From Crenobacter oryzisoli (GTDB taxonomy: Bacteria > Pseudomonadota > Gammaproteobacteria > Burkholderiales > Chromobacteriaceae): a DNA stretch of 64,000 bases. The notes beneath the pieces are model-generated. The model worked only from the letters and a program-made list of their open reading frames with translations. It did not search any database and was not told the DNA's origin. Shown here piece after piece: positions 52,588-62,160 of this stretch (positions are counted from its first letter, which is position 1; every line of letters begins with the position of its first letter). A program made the position numbers and the translations under genes. The DNA is taken from assembly GCF_030385785.1 (NCBI RefSeq), contig NZ_JAUEDK010000017.1:1-64000 (forward strand), given 5' to 3'.

Positions 52588-54261
52588 TCAGTGCACCACC
52601 ATGTGCGTAAAGGGTGCCACATAGGCCTGCAAGGTGACGAGCAAGCCAACCAGCACCGCCAGCGCCACCGAATGGAAGAACACGAAGCGAAGGATATCGC
52701 CCTCGTGGCCGAACCACTTGGTGGCGGTTGAGGCCACCACGATAGACTGCGCATCGATCATCTTGCCCATCACCCCGCCCGAGCTGTTGGCCGCCGCCAT
52801 CAGAATCGGTGATAGCCCGATTTGCTCGGCGGTGGTCTTCTGCAGGCCACCGAACAGCACGTTTGACGAGGTGTCCGAACCGGTCAGCGCCACGCCGAGC
52901 CAGCCGAGCATGGTGCCGAATAGCGGATAGAGCACGCCAGTATGGGCAAACGCCAACCCGAGCGTGCTATCGAGTCCGGCGTAGCGGGTCAGAAAACCAA
53001 TCGAGAACATTGCGCAGATGGTCAACAGCGAGAAGCGCACCAGCTTCAGGGTGTTCCAGTATTCCTTCACCAACTGGCCGACCGAATAGCCCATGATCAG
53101 ACCGCCGACGATGGCTGAAAACAGGATGCCGGTGCCCGCCATCGATAGTACGTTGAACTTGAACACTGCCGGTTCCAGTGTCGGTTTCAGCACCACCGGC
53201 GGGACGCGTTGCACAAGCTTGTCGAGCCCAGGGATGGCAAAATTCCACGCCCACAGGTGGTCGACAAAGTTCTTGAACTGTGGGATGCCCCAGGTGAACA
53301 CGAACACGGTGAGGATGATCCACGGCAGCCAGGCCTGGGTCACGCTGATCCGAGGGCCGCCGCCGGCGGCTTGTTCGGCAGCCCGCTCTTCCGCGGAGAC
53401 GTGGGATTCATCATGCTGTTTGTGCAGCGCGGTGCTGGTCCACATTTCGCGCGGCTGCCACACCTTCAAGAACAGCGTCAGGCAGCCCATCGACACCAGA
53501 GCGGCGATCACGTCCACCAGCCATGGACCGTGCAGATTCGACACCAGGAACTGCGGGATGGCAAAGCTCGTCCCGGCTACCAGGATGGCGGGCCAGATCT
53601 GCAGCATGCCGCGAAAGCCGGCGAATGCCCAGATCAGCCAGAACGGCACCAACAGCGAAAACAACGGCAGCTGACGCCCGATCATGGCCGACAGCAGATT
53701 GATGTCAAGCCCGGTCACCGACGATAAGCCGATGATCGGTGCCCCCAGCGCCCCATACGCCACCGGCGCTGTATTGGCGATCAAGGCCAGCCCCGAAGCC
53801 GCTAGAGGCGAGAATCCGAGCCCGATCAGAATGGCGCCGGTCACCGCCACTGGCGTGCCGAAACCTGCCGCCCCCTCGAAGAAGGCGCCGAAACTGAAGG
53901 CTACCAGCAACAGCTGCAGACGCCGGTCCTCGGTAATCCCGCTGATACTGCTCTGGAGCACCTTGAACGAGCCATTCAAGGTCGTGAGCCGGTGCAGGAA
54001 GATGATGTTGAGCACGATCCAGCCGATAGGAAAGAGCCCCGACGCGAGGCCAAGCCCGACAGCTTTTCCGGCCATGGCCCCCGGCATGCCGAACGCGAAG
54101 ATCGCCACGATCAATCCCGTGATCAGGCCCAGCAGCGCTGCGCGGTGAGCCTGCACATGAAACAGCCCCAAGGCTCCCAGCAGCACCACCACCGGCAGAC
54201 CGGCCAATACCGTAGACAGGACGACATTGTTCAGCGGATCGTAATTCTGGAGCCAAACCAT
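52588..54261 (-). CDS. lldP: L-lactate permease (LctP family)
   Basis: A 557-residue inner-membrane proton symporter for lactate (and often glycolate), with 12-14 helices. Family blocks: W-x-Q-x-Y-D-P-L near the start, the F-S-F-G-A-F-F-E-G-A-A-G-F-G-T-P-V-A loop, N-T-A-P-V-A-Y-G-A-L-G, and near the end A-L-T-G-S-D-T-S-S-N-V-L-F-G-G-L-Q with A-A-A-N-S-S-G-G-V-M-G-K-M-I. The start at 54261 follows AAGGAGG, seven residues downstream of the first possible ATG. No lactate dehydrogenase gene is adjacent; an IS481 remnant lies upstream and may have altered the promoter. Confidence 0.93.
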   Translation of the reverse strand: MVWLQNYDPLNNVVLSTVLAGLPVVVLLGALGLFHVQAHRAALLGLITGLIVAIFAFGMPGAMAGKAVGLGLASGLFPIGWIVLNIIFLHRLTTLNGSFKVLQSSISGITEDRRLQLLLVAFSFGAFFEGAAGFGTPVAVTGAILIGLGFSPLAASGLALIANTAPVAYGALGAPIIGLSSVTGLDINLLSAMIGRQLPLFSLLVPFWLIWAFAGFRGMLQIWPAILVAGTSFAIPQFLVSNLHGPWLVDVIAALVSMGCLTLFLKVWQPREMWTSTALHKQHDESHVSAEERAAEQAAGGGPRISVTQAWLPWIILTVFVFTWGIPQFKNFVDHLWAWNFAIPGLDKLVQRVPPVVLKPTLEPAVFKFNVLSMAGTGILFSAIVGGLIMGYSVGQLVKEYWNTLKLVRFSLLTICAMFSIGFLTRYAGLDSTLGLAFAHTGVLYPLFGTMLGWLGVALTGSDTSSNVLFGGLQKTTAEQIGLSPILMAAANSSGGVMGKMIDAQSIVVASTATKWFGHEGDILRFVFFHSVALAVLVGLLVTLQAYVAPFTHMVVH

Positions 54262-54356
54262 TTGCTGCCTCCTTCTTGCCATGTGTATTGGGGCGGTCCA
54301 GCTGTTAGGTCCCGGACGATTGCTAACACGCTTTTTTTAATTAAATCAGGTCGCTG

Positions 54357-54452
54357 TTTTAGTGCATCGCTGATTCGGCCATTGAAGAGCTCGACCATCC
54401 CCTTTGTCTCATCGATGCGGTGCACATCGAGCGCGAGGTGCTCGCCGTCGCC
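54357..54452 (-). pseudogene. IS481-type transposase remnant
   Basis: A frame without a start encodes G-E-H-L-A-L-D-V-H-R-I-D-E-T-K-G-M-V-E-L-F-N-G-R-I-S. G-M-V-E-x-F-N-G-R-I is the hallmark near the last catalytic Glu of IS481 transposases. The sequence stops matching on both sides, so this is a scrap of about 30 codons with no function, in the leader of lldP. Confidence 0.65.
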
Positions 54453-54506
54453 TCATAAGTTGCCGAGTGCACCTCCCGCCGCGGGTGCTTCGGCCGGACC
54501 GAACCA

Positions 54507-55370
54507 TCAATGGTGGTGTTCCAGCAAGGAGCTCGGCAGCGTCGGCGTCTCCAGTCCCCCATCGCGCAGCCACTGCCGCGTACGCTCTGCTGCCAGCTCG
54601 ATCAGCCGACCGCACTGGCTGTAGTCATATGGAGAGGTATTGAGCGGACACAGCGGCGGAATCACGTGGATCGCCGCTTGCGGTGCATAGGCGCGGATAT
54701 CGTTGACCAGCTGACGGGCGATCAACAGCGTCAGCGCATGCATCGCCTGAGCGATTACGCTGCGCGGCGGCTGTTGCAACGCGCAGGCGAAGCCGGCTGG
54801 CAGCACGATGACGCGTCGCGCGCCCAGCTTCACCGCCACCGACACCGGCGTGTTGTTGGCGACGCCGCCGTCGACCAGCATGTGACCATTGAGCTCGACC
54901 GGCGGGAACACTCCGGGAATCGCCGCGCTAGCGAGCACCGCATCGACCGCCGGTCCCTGCCCCAGCACCACCTCGTCCCCGCTCAGTAGGTCGGTCGCGA
55001 CCACGTGCAGCGGCAGGCTGGCGTCTTCCAGCCGGCTGAACGGCAGATGACGCACCAGCAAGGCACGCAGCGCCGATGCCTCGACTAGGTGCTGGCGGCG
55101 CCGCAGAATCATGTTGAAGAGGCCGAGCATCGTCATCGGCATGATGTCACGACGACGCAGCTGCCCCCATAGTGCTGCTAGCGCCGCCACGCCGTCGGCA
55201 TCAGGCCGGCCGGCGAAATAAGCCCCGTTGATCGCGCCGGCCGACGCGCCGACCACCACGTCGGCTCGCTCTCCGTAAGCAAGCAGTTCGCGCAACATGC
55301 CCACCTCGACTGCGCCGAGGCTACCGCCGCCTGCGAATACGAAGGCGGTCTTCTCGCTACTGCCGGACAT
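54507..55370 (-). CDS. patatin-like phospholipase
   Basis: A 287-residue serine hydrolase of the RssA-like patatin group. The oxyanion loop is G-G-G-S-L-G-A-V-E-V-G-M-L, the nucleophile elbow G-A-S-A-G-A-I-N and the dyad D-G-G-V-A-N-N-T-P. There is no signal peptide, so it is likely cytoplasmic or membrane-associated lipid acyl hydrolysis. The start at 55370 follows AGAGGT. The C-terminus ends in L-E-H-H-H. It is a different subtype from the longer patatin at 59941, which has a DUF3734-type extension. Confidence 0.87.
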   Translation of the reverse strand: MSGSSEKTAFVFAGGGSLGAVEVGMLRELLAYGERADVVVGASAGAINGAYFAGRPDADGVAALAALWGQLRRRDIMPMTMLGLFNMILRRRQHLVEASALRALLVRHLPFSRLEDASLPLHVVATDLLSGDEVVLGQGPAVDAVLASAAIPGVFPPVELNGHMLVDGGVANNTPVSVAVKLGARRVIVLPAGFACALQQPPRSVIAQAMHALTLLIARQLVNDIRAYAPQAAIHVIPPLCPLNTSPYDYSQCGRLIELAAERTRQWLRDGGLETPTLPSSLLEHHH

Positions 55371-55542
55371 GGTGTTACCTCTTCGGGCCAACGTCACAAC
55401 ACCGGTCTTCCGGAACAGGAATGGCCGCTCCCGCGGCCCCATGTCTTAGTCGTACCTGACACCGCGTGCTTACGAAAGCGCCGCCGGACGAGCCCGGTAA
55501 AACCGCTTACCGGCGGTTCGCCTCCTGGCTCAGCAAATAGAA

Positions 55543-55566
55543 AGGGCAACCCGTGGGTTGCCCTTA
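55543..55566 (-). terminator. terminator of the 55.6-kb minus-strand gene
   Basis: AAGGGCAACCC pairs with GGGTTGCCCTT around a 2-base loop, 20 bases beyond the gene end; on the minus strand TTTC follows. Confidence 0.75.
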
Positions 55567-55587
55567 TGATGAAGGGGGGGTGGACTC

Positions 55588-55842
55588 CTAAAGCCCCAGC
55601 ATCGCCGCCGTGGCGACGAAATCGTTGCCGTGCTTATTGATCAGCTTCTCGAAAATCGGCGCGAAACGCGCCCATTGCTCCTCGACCAAGAGCGCGGCGT
55701 GGCTGTCGCTCTGCAAATCGACAGTCAGAAAGCGGCCGATGGCCTCCGGCTCCACGTGGAAGAACGCCGGGTAACCATCCAGCCGGCAATTGATCAGCAC
55801 CAAGGCGCTGCGATCGAGTCGTGCGCCGAGAAAAGTCATCAT
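55588..55842 (-). CDS. hypothetical protein
   Basis: An 84-residue protein if the first of two adjacent ATG codons is used; a GTG at 55902 would add 20 residues. It contains S-A-L-V-L-I-N-C-R-L-D-G-Y-P-A-F-F-H-V-E-P-E-A-I and ends in an alpha-helical H-A-A-L-L-V-E-E-Q-W-A-R-F-A-P-I-F-E-K-L-I segment. No family was recognised and no clear ribosome site is present. It is encoded just after the M60-like gene on the same strand and ends at a terminator, which supports it being real. Confidence 0.5.
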   Translation of the reverse strand: MMTFLGARLDRSALVLINCRLDGYPAFFHVEPEAIGRFLTVDLQSDSHAALLVEEQWARFAPIFEKLINKHGNDFVATAAMLGL

Positions 55843-55914
55843 GGTCGTGGGCTCGGTGAGGTGATAGTGCGATTGTAACCCGGCAGGCAAGAAAGCCCCC
55901 ACCGGACAGCCCGT

Positions 55915-57771
55915 TCACTGCGCCGACGACCCGGCCTGCTCAGGATTCACCAGCCAGGTCGCCAGCGGCGGTAGTGGCAGCGAGCGCGCTTTGACGCGCG
56001 CGATCGCATCGGCCGAGATGGGCACCCCCCAGCGCTGGAAATGCATGGTCAGGTCGTGGCCGGTGATGTCGGACAAGAGCTCGTACAGCGTGTCGGTCTG
56101 GCGCTGCCGACTAACACAGATGGCAGCCTGCTCGCCAGCCGGCAGCTCCCGGTAGCGGCGGTTGAGCTGACGAAAGATGTCCCACCCCTGCTCGGGAAAC
56201 GCGTAGCGCAACTGAGCGAGAAACACCAGTTTGTCGATGTCGTCGGTATCACGGTCGAAATCGAAACCGTATTTCAGCTTGGCGATCGAAGCGGAATAGT
56301 GATGTGTGTCGATCAGTTCCGGATGCTTGCGCATGACTTCTGCGATGTAGAGCGGATAGAGGTTTACCGTCGACTCGATCCCATACCGCTCCGCCCACAG
56401 GCAGGTCTGCTGATAGTTGTGGCCGGTCTCGTGCATAACGCCCCAGTTCGTCGCTGCATCAACACTGGCAAGCTTCCAGTCGAGCAACGTCATGATGGGA
56501 AAGTCGGCGTGACCGTAACCGTGGCTGATTTGAATGTCTTCGACCAGCCACTGTTTGCCCTGCAGCGTGGGGTGCCAGGGCGAGGAACCATCGAAGCCCG
56601 CCAGATCCATCACCGCCGCCTGTGCCGCGTCATACGCTCTCATCACACGGGTCGGGTCCGCGAGCGTACGAACCTGACTCGACGGCACAACCAGCACGGT
56701 TTTGGTGCCCTCAAGCACCGCCCAGGGCGCGGGTGCGCTGCGTGCGACCGACCAGTCGGCGTTGCTGAGCGTGCCGAGTCGAAAATACGGTGCCTCTACT
56801 GCGCCGCCGATCGTTACCTGCAGCGTCTCGTTGGTCGACTCGGCCGACTCGACGATCACCAGCCCACCGTACTGACTGCGCACGAGGTTGGTTCCGGGTT
56901 TGAGCGGCACCGATAGGCTGACACGGGTGTAGCGGTTTATCGTCTGGCCGGGTTGGGTGCGCACGATCACGTCGGTATGAGGACCGACACGTAGCGACAC
57001 GCCGTCGGTGCGGGCATCGTCGGGCAAGGTGACGGTGAGCGTCTCGCCGGCCGGCGCGTAGAGCGGGGTCGCGAGCCAGTTGCGCGGCAGCTGGCTCCAG
57101 CCGACGTGCGAGTAGCGCTCGAAGCGGCGGTCCAGCATCACGACGGCACTGATGCGCGGCGCATCTGAGGGTACGTCTCCAGGAAAGACCGACACGTTGC
57201 GCGGTGTCGGCAGCGGCATGGTCGGCGGCGTCAGCTGGTTCACCATATGACGCGCCTCTTCGAGTTGGAGCGAGGCCGTATCGGTCGCGGAAATCGGGTA
57301 GGTCACGATCTGCCCCCTACCCGCGTCAACCTCGGCCATGAGATCGGTAAGGCGGGTCCAGTGCTGCCCTGACGCATCCTGTAATGCCGACACCATCAGC
57401 GCGTTGTCGTTGCTTAGCGTCAGCGCCCAGGCGCCGTCGTGCAACGAGCTACTGGACCATGTCCATTGCTGTGCAGTACCCCCGTCGCAAGCGGCCAGCG
57501 ACAGACTTCCTCCCTCGACCAGTTCACCTGCAAGACAGAGGCCGGTCCCAGAAACCGGATACAGCGCCGCAGCACCGAGCATCCAGCGCTGACGGAGGTC
57601 ACTGCCATCGCAAGTGGCGGCGAGAACCTTGCTGCCATCCCCAGAGACGCACCAGCCACGCGAGCCGGAAATCAGCATGTCGCCGGATACTGCTGCAGCC
57701 TCCGCCAGTGCCGGCCAGCCCAGTGCCGCGACCAGTGCCATGGCTATCGGAAAATCAATGGGGTGCGTCAT
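55915..57771 (-). CDS. secreted M60-like metalloprotease with lectin-like N-terminus
   Basis: A 618-residue protein with a signal peptide (about 24 residues, ending A-E-A-A-A). Residues about 28-150 form a ricin-type beta-trefoil region (G-L-C-L-A-G and Q-Q-W-T-W repeats of the Q-x-W kind). A beta-rich middle domain (P-L-Y-A-P-A-G-E-T-L-T-V-T-L-P) leads to the M60 catalytic region with H-E-T-G-H-N-Y-Q, matching the H-E-x-x-H zinc motif, and W-x-x-x-x-G-I-E after it for the third ligand. M60-like enzymes cleave mucin-type glycoproteins or bind host or insect mucins. The start at 57771 is chosen because the signal begins there; the ribosome site is modest. Confidence 0.82.
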   Translation of the reverse strand: MTHPIDFPIAMALVAALGWPALAEAAAVSGDMLISGSRGWCVSGDGSKVLAATCDGSDLRQRWMLGAAALYPVSGTGLCLAGELVEGGSLSLAACDGGTAQQWTWSSSSLHDGAWALTLSNDNALMVSALQDASGQHWTRLTDLMAEVDAGRGQIVTYPISATDTASLQLEEARHMVNQLTPPTMPLPTPRNVSVFPGDVPSDAPRISAVVMLDRRFERYSHVGWSQLPRNWLATPLYAPAGETLTVTLPDDARTDGVSLRVGPHTDVIVRTQPGQTINRYTRVSLSVPLKPGTNLVRSQYGGLVIVESAESTNETLQVTIGGAVEAPYFRLGTLSNADWSVARSAPAPWAVLEGTKTVLVVPSSQVRTLADPTRVMRAYDAAQAAVMDLAGFDGSSPWHPTLQGKQWLVEDIQISHGYGHADFPIMTLLDWKLASVDAATNWGVMHETGHNYQQTCLWAERYGIESTVNLYPLYIAEVMRKHPELIDTHHYSASIAKLKYGFDFDRDTDDIDKLVFLAQLRYAFPEQGWDIFRQLNRRYRELPAGEQAAICVSRQRQTDTLYELLSDITGHDLTMHFQRWGVPISADAIARVKARSLPLPPLATWLVNPEQAGSSAQ

Positions 57772-57810
57772 ATCTCTACGATAGCCGCGGTTAGTCGGCC
57801 CTGACGTCTG

Positions 57811-57839
57811 CCCAAAACAAAAGCGGCCTATAGGCCGCC
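57811..57839 (-). terminator. terminator after ppnP
   Basis: GCGGCC TATA GGCCGC self-complementary hairpin; on the minus strand it is followed by TTTTGTTTT. It lies 30 bases after ppnP. Confidence 0.85.
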
Positions 57840-57869
57840 TATTTGTCTTGCAGTCTGTACTAGCGGCTT

Positions 57870-58181
57870 TTAGCCGAAGTGGCAGACGTAGTGCAGCGTG
57901 TCCGTCACTTCGATCTGGAAGCTGCTGTCGCCCGGCACGTTGAACGACTCGCCGGCCTTGTAGGCCTTGGCTTCGCTCTCGCCCTTCAGCGTAATGCGGC
58001 ATTCGCCGGCCACCAGCTCCATGATTTCCGGCGCGCCGGTGTTGAAGGTGAGCGTCGACGGCAGGATCACGCCGACCGATTTCTTGGTGCCGTCCGCCAG
58101 GGTCAGGCTGTGGCTGATGCACTTGCCGTCAAAGTAGACGTTGGCCTTCTTGGCGACGCTGACGTTATCGATGAGTTCCAT
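57870..58181 (-). CDS. ppnP: pyrimidine/purine nucleoside phosphorylase PpnP
   Basis: A 103-residue single cupin domain of the DUF1255 family, which phosphorolyses a wide set of nucleosides to base plus ribose 1-phosphate. Family blocks: [35 protein letters not shown], the [12 protein letters not shown] strand, and the usual end D-x-L-H-Y-V-C-H-F. The length is as expected. The start follows AAGGAGA. It forms a single-gene transcript divergent from adc. Confidence 0.93.
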   Translation of the reverse strand: MELIDNVSVAKKANVYFDGKCISHSLTLADGTKKSVGVILPSTLTFNTGAPEIMELVAGECRITLKGESEAKAYKAGESFNVPGDSSFQIEVTDTLHYVCHFG

Positions 58182-58390
58182 TGGTGATCTCCTTGTTGGT
58201 GTTTTGACAGGCAGGCAGTGTACCGCGAAATACCATGGTCGCGTTGTGACGCCGGGGGAACCAATGCCCGGGACCTTCGTCAGAATGTGCTAACGTGGTG
58301 ATGCATGTCGCGGCGCACCATGCCGCTGTATTGCCATGTTGTTGGACGCCAGACAGTGTTGTTCCACCCCTATTGGGAGAGCCGTTGTTC

Positions 58391-59131
58391 ATGGATATCC
58401 GCACCATCCGCGAGCAGGCGTTTGCCATGCCGCTGACCAACCCCGCCTTTCCGATCGGCCCCTATCGCTTCGTCGATCGCGAGTTCTTTATCATCACCTA
58501 CCGCACCGACCCGGACAAACTGCGCGCCGTCGTCCCCGAGCCGCTCGAAATCGGCGAGCCGCTGGTGCACTACGAATTCATCCGCATGCCCGACTCCACC
58601 GGCTTCGGCGACTATACCGAAAGCGGTCAGGTCATTCCGGTCACCTTTCGCGGCGAGGCCGGTAGCTACACCCATGCGATGTATTTGAACGACCATCCGC
58701 CGATCGCCGGCGGTCGCGAACTGTGGGGCTTCCCGAAGAAGCTCGCCTGTCCCCGCCTGCAAGTGCATATCGATACCCTGGTTGGCGAGCTCGATTACGG
58801 CCCTGTACGGGTGGTCACCGCCACAATGGGCTACAAACACAAGACGCTCGACGCTATTGCGGCCGGGTACAACCTCGCCAACACCCCGAATTTTCTGCTG
58901 AAGATCATTCCACACGTGGATGGCACCCCGCGCATCTGCGAGCTGGTGCGCTACCACCTGCAGGACGTCACGGTCAAAGGCGCGTGGACCGGACCGGCGG
59001 CGCTATCGCTGTTCCCGCATGCGTTGGCGCCGGTGGCCGAGCTGCCGGTGCTTGAGGTTGTCGAGGCACGCCACATCGTAGCCGACCTGACCCTTGGCTT
59101 GGGTGAAGTGGTCTTCGATTATCTGGGTTAA
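58391..59131 (+). CDS. adc: acetoacetate decarboxylase
   Basis: A 246-residue enzyme converting acetoacetate to acetone and CO2 through a Schiff base. The catalytic lysine lies in [11 protein letters not shown] at about residue 116, with the preceding Lys lowering its pKa. Other blocks: I-T-Y-R-T-D-P, V-P-E-P-L and the L-x-x-H-x-x-A-P-V-A-x-L-P-V-L-E-V segment near the end. The start at 58391 has GGGAGAG before it; earlier in-frame codons add a sequence with no family match. First of a three-gene operon with bdhA (17 bases on) and a patatin, for turnover of hydroxybutyrate and ketone bodies. Confidence 0.92.
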   Translation: MDIRTIREQAFAMPLTNPAFPIGPYRFVDREFFIITYRTDPDKLRAVVPEPLEIGEPLVHYEFIRMPDSTGFGDYTESGQVIPVTFRGEAGSYTHAMYLNDHPPIAGGRELWGFPKKLACPRLQVHIDTLVGELDYGPVRVVTATMGYKHKTLDAIAAGYNLANTPNFLLKIIPHVDGTPRICELVRYHLQDVTVKGAWTGPAALSLFPHALAPVAELPVLEVVEARHIVADLTLGLGEVVFDYLG

Positions 59132-59148
59132 CCGAAAGGAGCACTGCA

Positions 59149-59931
59149 ATGCAACTGAACGGAAAAGTCGCACTGATCACCGGCGCAGCCAGTGGCATCG
59201 GCAAGGAAATCGCCATCGTCTATGCCAAGGCCGGCGCCTCGGTGGCGATTGCCGACATCAACCTGGACGCTGCGCAGAAGACCGCCGACGAGATCAAGGC
59301 CGCAGGAGGCAAGGCGATCGGCGTGGCGATGGACGTTACCAATGAGGAAGCGGTCAATGCCGGCACCAAGGCGGTGGTCGATGCATTCGGTCAGCTCGAC
59401 ATCCTGATTTCGAACGCAGGCATCCAGATCGTTAACCCGATCATCAACTACAGTTTCGCCGACTGGAAGAAAATGCAGGCCATCCACGTCGATGGCGCTT
59501 TCCTCACCACCAAGGCCGCGCTGCGATACATGTACAAGGACAAGCGCGGCGGCACGGTGATCTATATGGGCTCGGTGCACTCGCACGAGGCCTCACCGCT
59601 GAAATCGGCGTACGTTGCCGCCAAACACGCCCTGCTCGGCCTCGCACGGGTGCTCGCCAAGGAAGGCGCCGAGTACAACGTCCGCTCGCACGTGATTTGT
59701 CCGGGCTTCGTGCGCACACCGCTGGTCGACAAGCAGATTCCCGAACAGGCCAAGGAGCTGGGCATCAGCGAGGAGGAGGTAGTCAGGCGGGTGATGCTGG
59801 GCGGCACGGTGGATGGCGTGTTTACCACCGTCGACGATGTGGCACAGACTGCGCTGTTCCTCGCCGCGTTCCCAAGCGCGGCGCTGACCGGCCAGTCGTT
59901 CATCGTTAGCCACGGCTGGTATATGCAATAA
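59149..59931 (+). CDS. bdhA: D-beta-hydroxybutyrate dehydrogenase
   Basis: A 260-residue short-chain dehydrogenase that interconverts 3-hydroxybutyrate and acetoacetate with NAD. Cofactor loop T-G-A-A-S-G-I-G (10-17), N-A-G-I-Q motif, catalytic Ser in M-G-S-V-H-S-H-E, and Tyr/Lys in S-A-Y-V-A-A-K-H. The Q-I-V-N-P and the [16 protein letters not shown] lid match the 3-hydroxybutyrate branch. GAAAGGAG precedes the start. Middle gene of the operon: its product acetoacetate is the substrate of the upstream decarboxylase. Confidence 0.93.
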   Translation: MQLNGKVALITGAASGIGKEIAIVYAKAGASVAIADINLDAAQKTADEIKAAGGKAIGVAMDVTNEEAVNAGTKAVVDAFGQLDILISNAGIQIVNPIINYSFADWKKMQAIHVDGAFLTTKAALRYMYKDKRGGTVIYMGSVHSHEASPLKSAYVAAKHALLGLARVLAKEGAEYNVRSHVICPGFVRTPLVDKQIPEQAKELGISEEEVVRRVMLGGTVDGVFTTVDDVAQTALFLAAFPSAALTGQSFIVSHGWYMQ

Positions 59932-59940
59932 GGAGACGGC

Positions 59941-61143
59941 ATGGCGACAAGCACGCTCAACGCCGCCTGCCATGTAGGCGCGGACCTCTACCAGAGCCCG
60001 CGTCTGCCAGCCGACCACCGCTACCAAGTGGTCGCGCTGGTCTTGCAGGGCGGCGGCGCGCTCGGCTCGTACCAAGCTGGGGTGTATCAGGGCTTGGCCG
60101 AGGCGGATCTGCATCCTAACTGGGTGGCCGGCATCTCGATCGGCGCACTCAACGCGGCGATCATCGCCGGTAACCCGCCCGAGAGGCGCGTCGAACGACT
60201 GCAGGAGTTCTGGCAAACCATCTGCCAGCCACCATTCCTGCCCCCCAGCCCCTTGGGGCAGATGAGCTTTCTCAGGGATTGGCCCGAGCCGCTAATCGGC
60301 CTGTACAACGGCTGGGAGGCATGGCGCGCGCTGACTGAAGGGCAAAACGGCTTCTTCGTGCCGCGCACGCCTTTCAACACCGACGGCCCAGCAGGCCCGG
60401 GCAATGCCAGTTACTACGACACCGCTCCGCTGAAGAGCACGCTCGTGGCGCTGGTCGACTTCGACCGGCTCAACGATACCCGCGAGATGCGCGTATCGGT
60501 CGGCGCGGTGAACGTGAAAACCGGCAACTTCGTTTACTTCGACAATACCAAGGAACCCTTGTGCGCCGAGCATTTCATGGCGTCCGGCGCGCTGCCGCCG
60601 GGTTTTCCGGCGGTGGAGATCGACGGCGAGTACTACTGGGACGGCGGCGTGGTGTCGAACACGCCGCTACAACAGGTACTGACCACCACCCCGCGCAAGA
60701 ATTCGCTGGTCTTCCAGGTCGACCTATGGAGCTCTCATGGTTCACTGCCGACCGACCTATCCAAGGTGGCATTGCGTCAGAAGGACATCCAGTACTCGAG
60801 TCGAACCCGGATGATCACCACGTATATGGCGAACATGCAGAAGCACCGCCGATTGCTACGCGAGCTGATGCAGCTGGTGCCCGAAGACGTCCGCAAGGAC
60901 AACCCCTGGTACCGACGCGCCGCGGAAGAGGCCTGCGACCGGCTCTTCAACGTGATCCATCTGATCTACAAGGAAAAGAATTGTGAAGGGAGCTACAAGG
61001 ACTACCAGTTCGGAGCACTGACGATGCGTGAGCACTGGGCTAGCGGCCTGGCTGATATCGAGCACAGCCTGGCACACCCCGAGTGGCTCGACATGCCGCC
61101 GCCCGAGACCCCGTTCATTACTCACGACGTGCACCGTTTCTAA
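59941..61143 (+). CDS. patatin-like phospholipase with DUF3734 C-terminus
   Basis: A 400-residue protein. The N-terminal patatin domain has G-G-G-A-L-G-S-Y-Q-A-G-V-Y, the nucleophile G-I-S-I-G-A-L-N and the dyad D-G-G-V-V-S-N-T-P. The C-terminal 120 residues are the DUF3734-type extension (M-Q-K-H-R-R-L-L-R-E-L, K-D-Y-Q-F-G, E-H-W-x-S-G-L-x-D-I). It starts ten bases after bdhA and ends at a strong terminator, so it is part of that operon. In this setting hydrolysis of polyhydroxybutyrate or another acyl store, feeding hydroxybutyrate to BdhA, is a fair guess. Confidence 0.9.
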   Translation: MATSTLNAACHVGADLYQSPRLPADHRYQVVALVLQGGGALGSYQAGVYQGLAEADLHPNWVAGISIGALNAAIIAGNPPERRVERLQEFWQTICQPPFLPPSPLGQMSFLRDWPEPLIGLYNGWEAWRALTEGQNGFFVPRTPFNTDGPAGPGNASYYDTAPLKSTLVALVDFDRLNDTREMRVSVGAVNVKTGNFVYFDNTKEPLCAEHFMASGALPPGFPAVEIDGEYYWDGGVVSNTPLQQVLTTTPRKNSLVFQVDLWSSHGSLPTDLSKVALRQKDIQYSSRTRMITTYMANMQKHRRLLRELMQLVPEDVRKDNPWYRRAAEEACDRLFNVIHLIYKEKNCEGSYKDYQFGALTMREHWASGLADIEHSLAHPEWLDMPPPETPFITHDVHRF

Positions 61144-61154
61144 CGCAGAAAATA

Positions 61155-61195
61155 AAACAAATAGCCCCTAGATCTAGGGGCTATTTGTTTTTAAT
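61155..61195 (+). terminator. terminator of the adc-bdhA-patatin operon
   Basis: A long near-perfect palindrome: AAACAAATAGCCCCTAGA pairs with TCTAGGGGCTATTTGTTT, then TTAATAA. It is symmetrical enough to work on both strands. Confidence 0.9.
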
Positions 61196-61399
61196 AAATC
61201 CATATTTAATAAAAAGTTATTTTTCACAAAACACTATTTAAGTAAAAACCATTTTTTATGAGTGCATTTATGACGATAGCACGCATGTTTCGTGATTAAG
61301 CGCAGGGAATCAGGACGCCACCTGTCGGTACATGCGTTGGTTGGCAAACCGGGCTATACAATTCTTGTGAAAAACAAATTTATCGGGAAAGGAGGTTGC

Positions 61400-62146
61400 A
61401 TGTTCCCTAATAAACTCGTGATCACGCTCGCGCTGACGACGTTGCTAATCATGCCATTTTATGCGGTGGCGGAAACCATTGAGCCTGATGCGTTGGCGGC
61501 ACTTAAGCACATGGGCAACTACCTTCGAAGCTTGAAGTCGTTTTCTATCCAAGCCCGGTCAGCAACCGATTTGGTACTCGACAACGGGCAAAAAATCCAA
61601 TCCGACAGTTCTCTCCGTCTGAGTGCTGTACGCCCGAACAAACTGTACTTTAATAGCACCTCGGCGCTACGTTCGCGTGAATTGTTTTACAATGGCAAGA
61701 CCCTAACGGTATACACGATTGGGGCGCCTTACTATGCCCGCGTAACCGCTCCGCCAACCATAGGTGCCCTACTTGATGTCGCAGCCAAGAACTACGGAAT
61801 TGAGTTTCCATTGGCCGACCTGTTCTACTGGGGAACAGACAAGGACAACGAGAGCAAGTTGACTGGTGCATTGCGAGTGGGGCCGGAGCTGATAAATGGC
61901 AAGAGTTGCCAACTTTATGCTTTTAGGCAGGAAAATGTTGACTGGCAAGTATGCATGACAGAAGGCCATGAAATTTTGCCAATAAAACTGGTTGTGACCA
62001 CAACCAACGATCCTGTACAGCCTCAGCATGTGACTTATCTACAATGGGATGTAAAAGCCAGGTTGGCAGAAAGCGCTTTCGAATTTCACCCCCCAAAAGG
62101 AACGCAACATGTTGAGTTAGCGCCACAACCGACGAGTAATCAATAA
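61400..62146 (+). CDS. DUF2092 family secreted protein
   Basis: A 248-residue protein with a signal peptide (cleavage after A-V-A-E or so, near residue 24). The DUF2092 pattern is seen: A-L-x-x-M-G-N-Y-L-R-S-L-K-S-F-S-I-Q-A, L-R-P-N-K-L-Y-F and L-F-Y-N-G-K-T-L-T-V-Y. Then come an A-D-L-F-Y-W-G segment and C-Q-L-Y-A-F-R-Q-E-N-V-D-W-Q-V-C. The fold resembles LolA/LppX lipid carriers; the function is unknown. AAAGGAGG precedes the ATG at 61400. It is 14 bases from its small downstream partner and forms an operon with it. Confidence 0.88.
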   Translation: MFPNKLVITLALTTLLIMPFYAVAETIEPDALAALKHMGNYLRSLKSFSIQARSATDLVLDNGQKIQSDSSLRLSAVRPNKLYFNSTSALRSRELFYNGKTLTVYTIGAPYYARVTAPPTIGALLDVAAKNYGIEFPLADLFYWGTDKDNESKLTGALRVGPELINGKSCQLYAFRQENVDWQVCMTEGHEILPIKLVVTTTNDPVQPQHVTYLQWDVKARLAESAFEFHPPKGTQHVELAPQPTSNQ

Positions 62147-62160
62147 AAGGAGTGCAAGCT

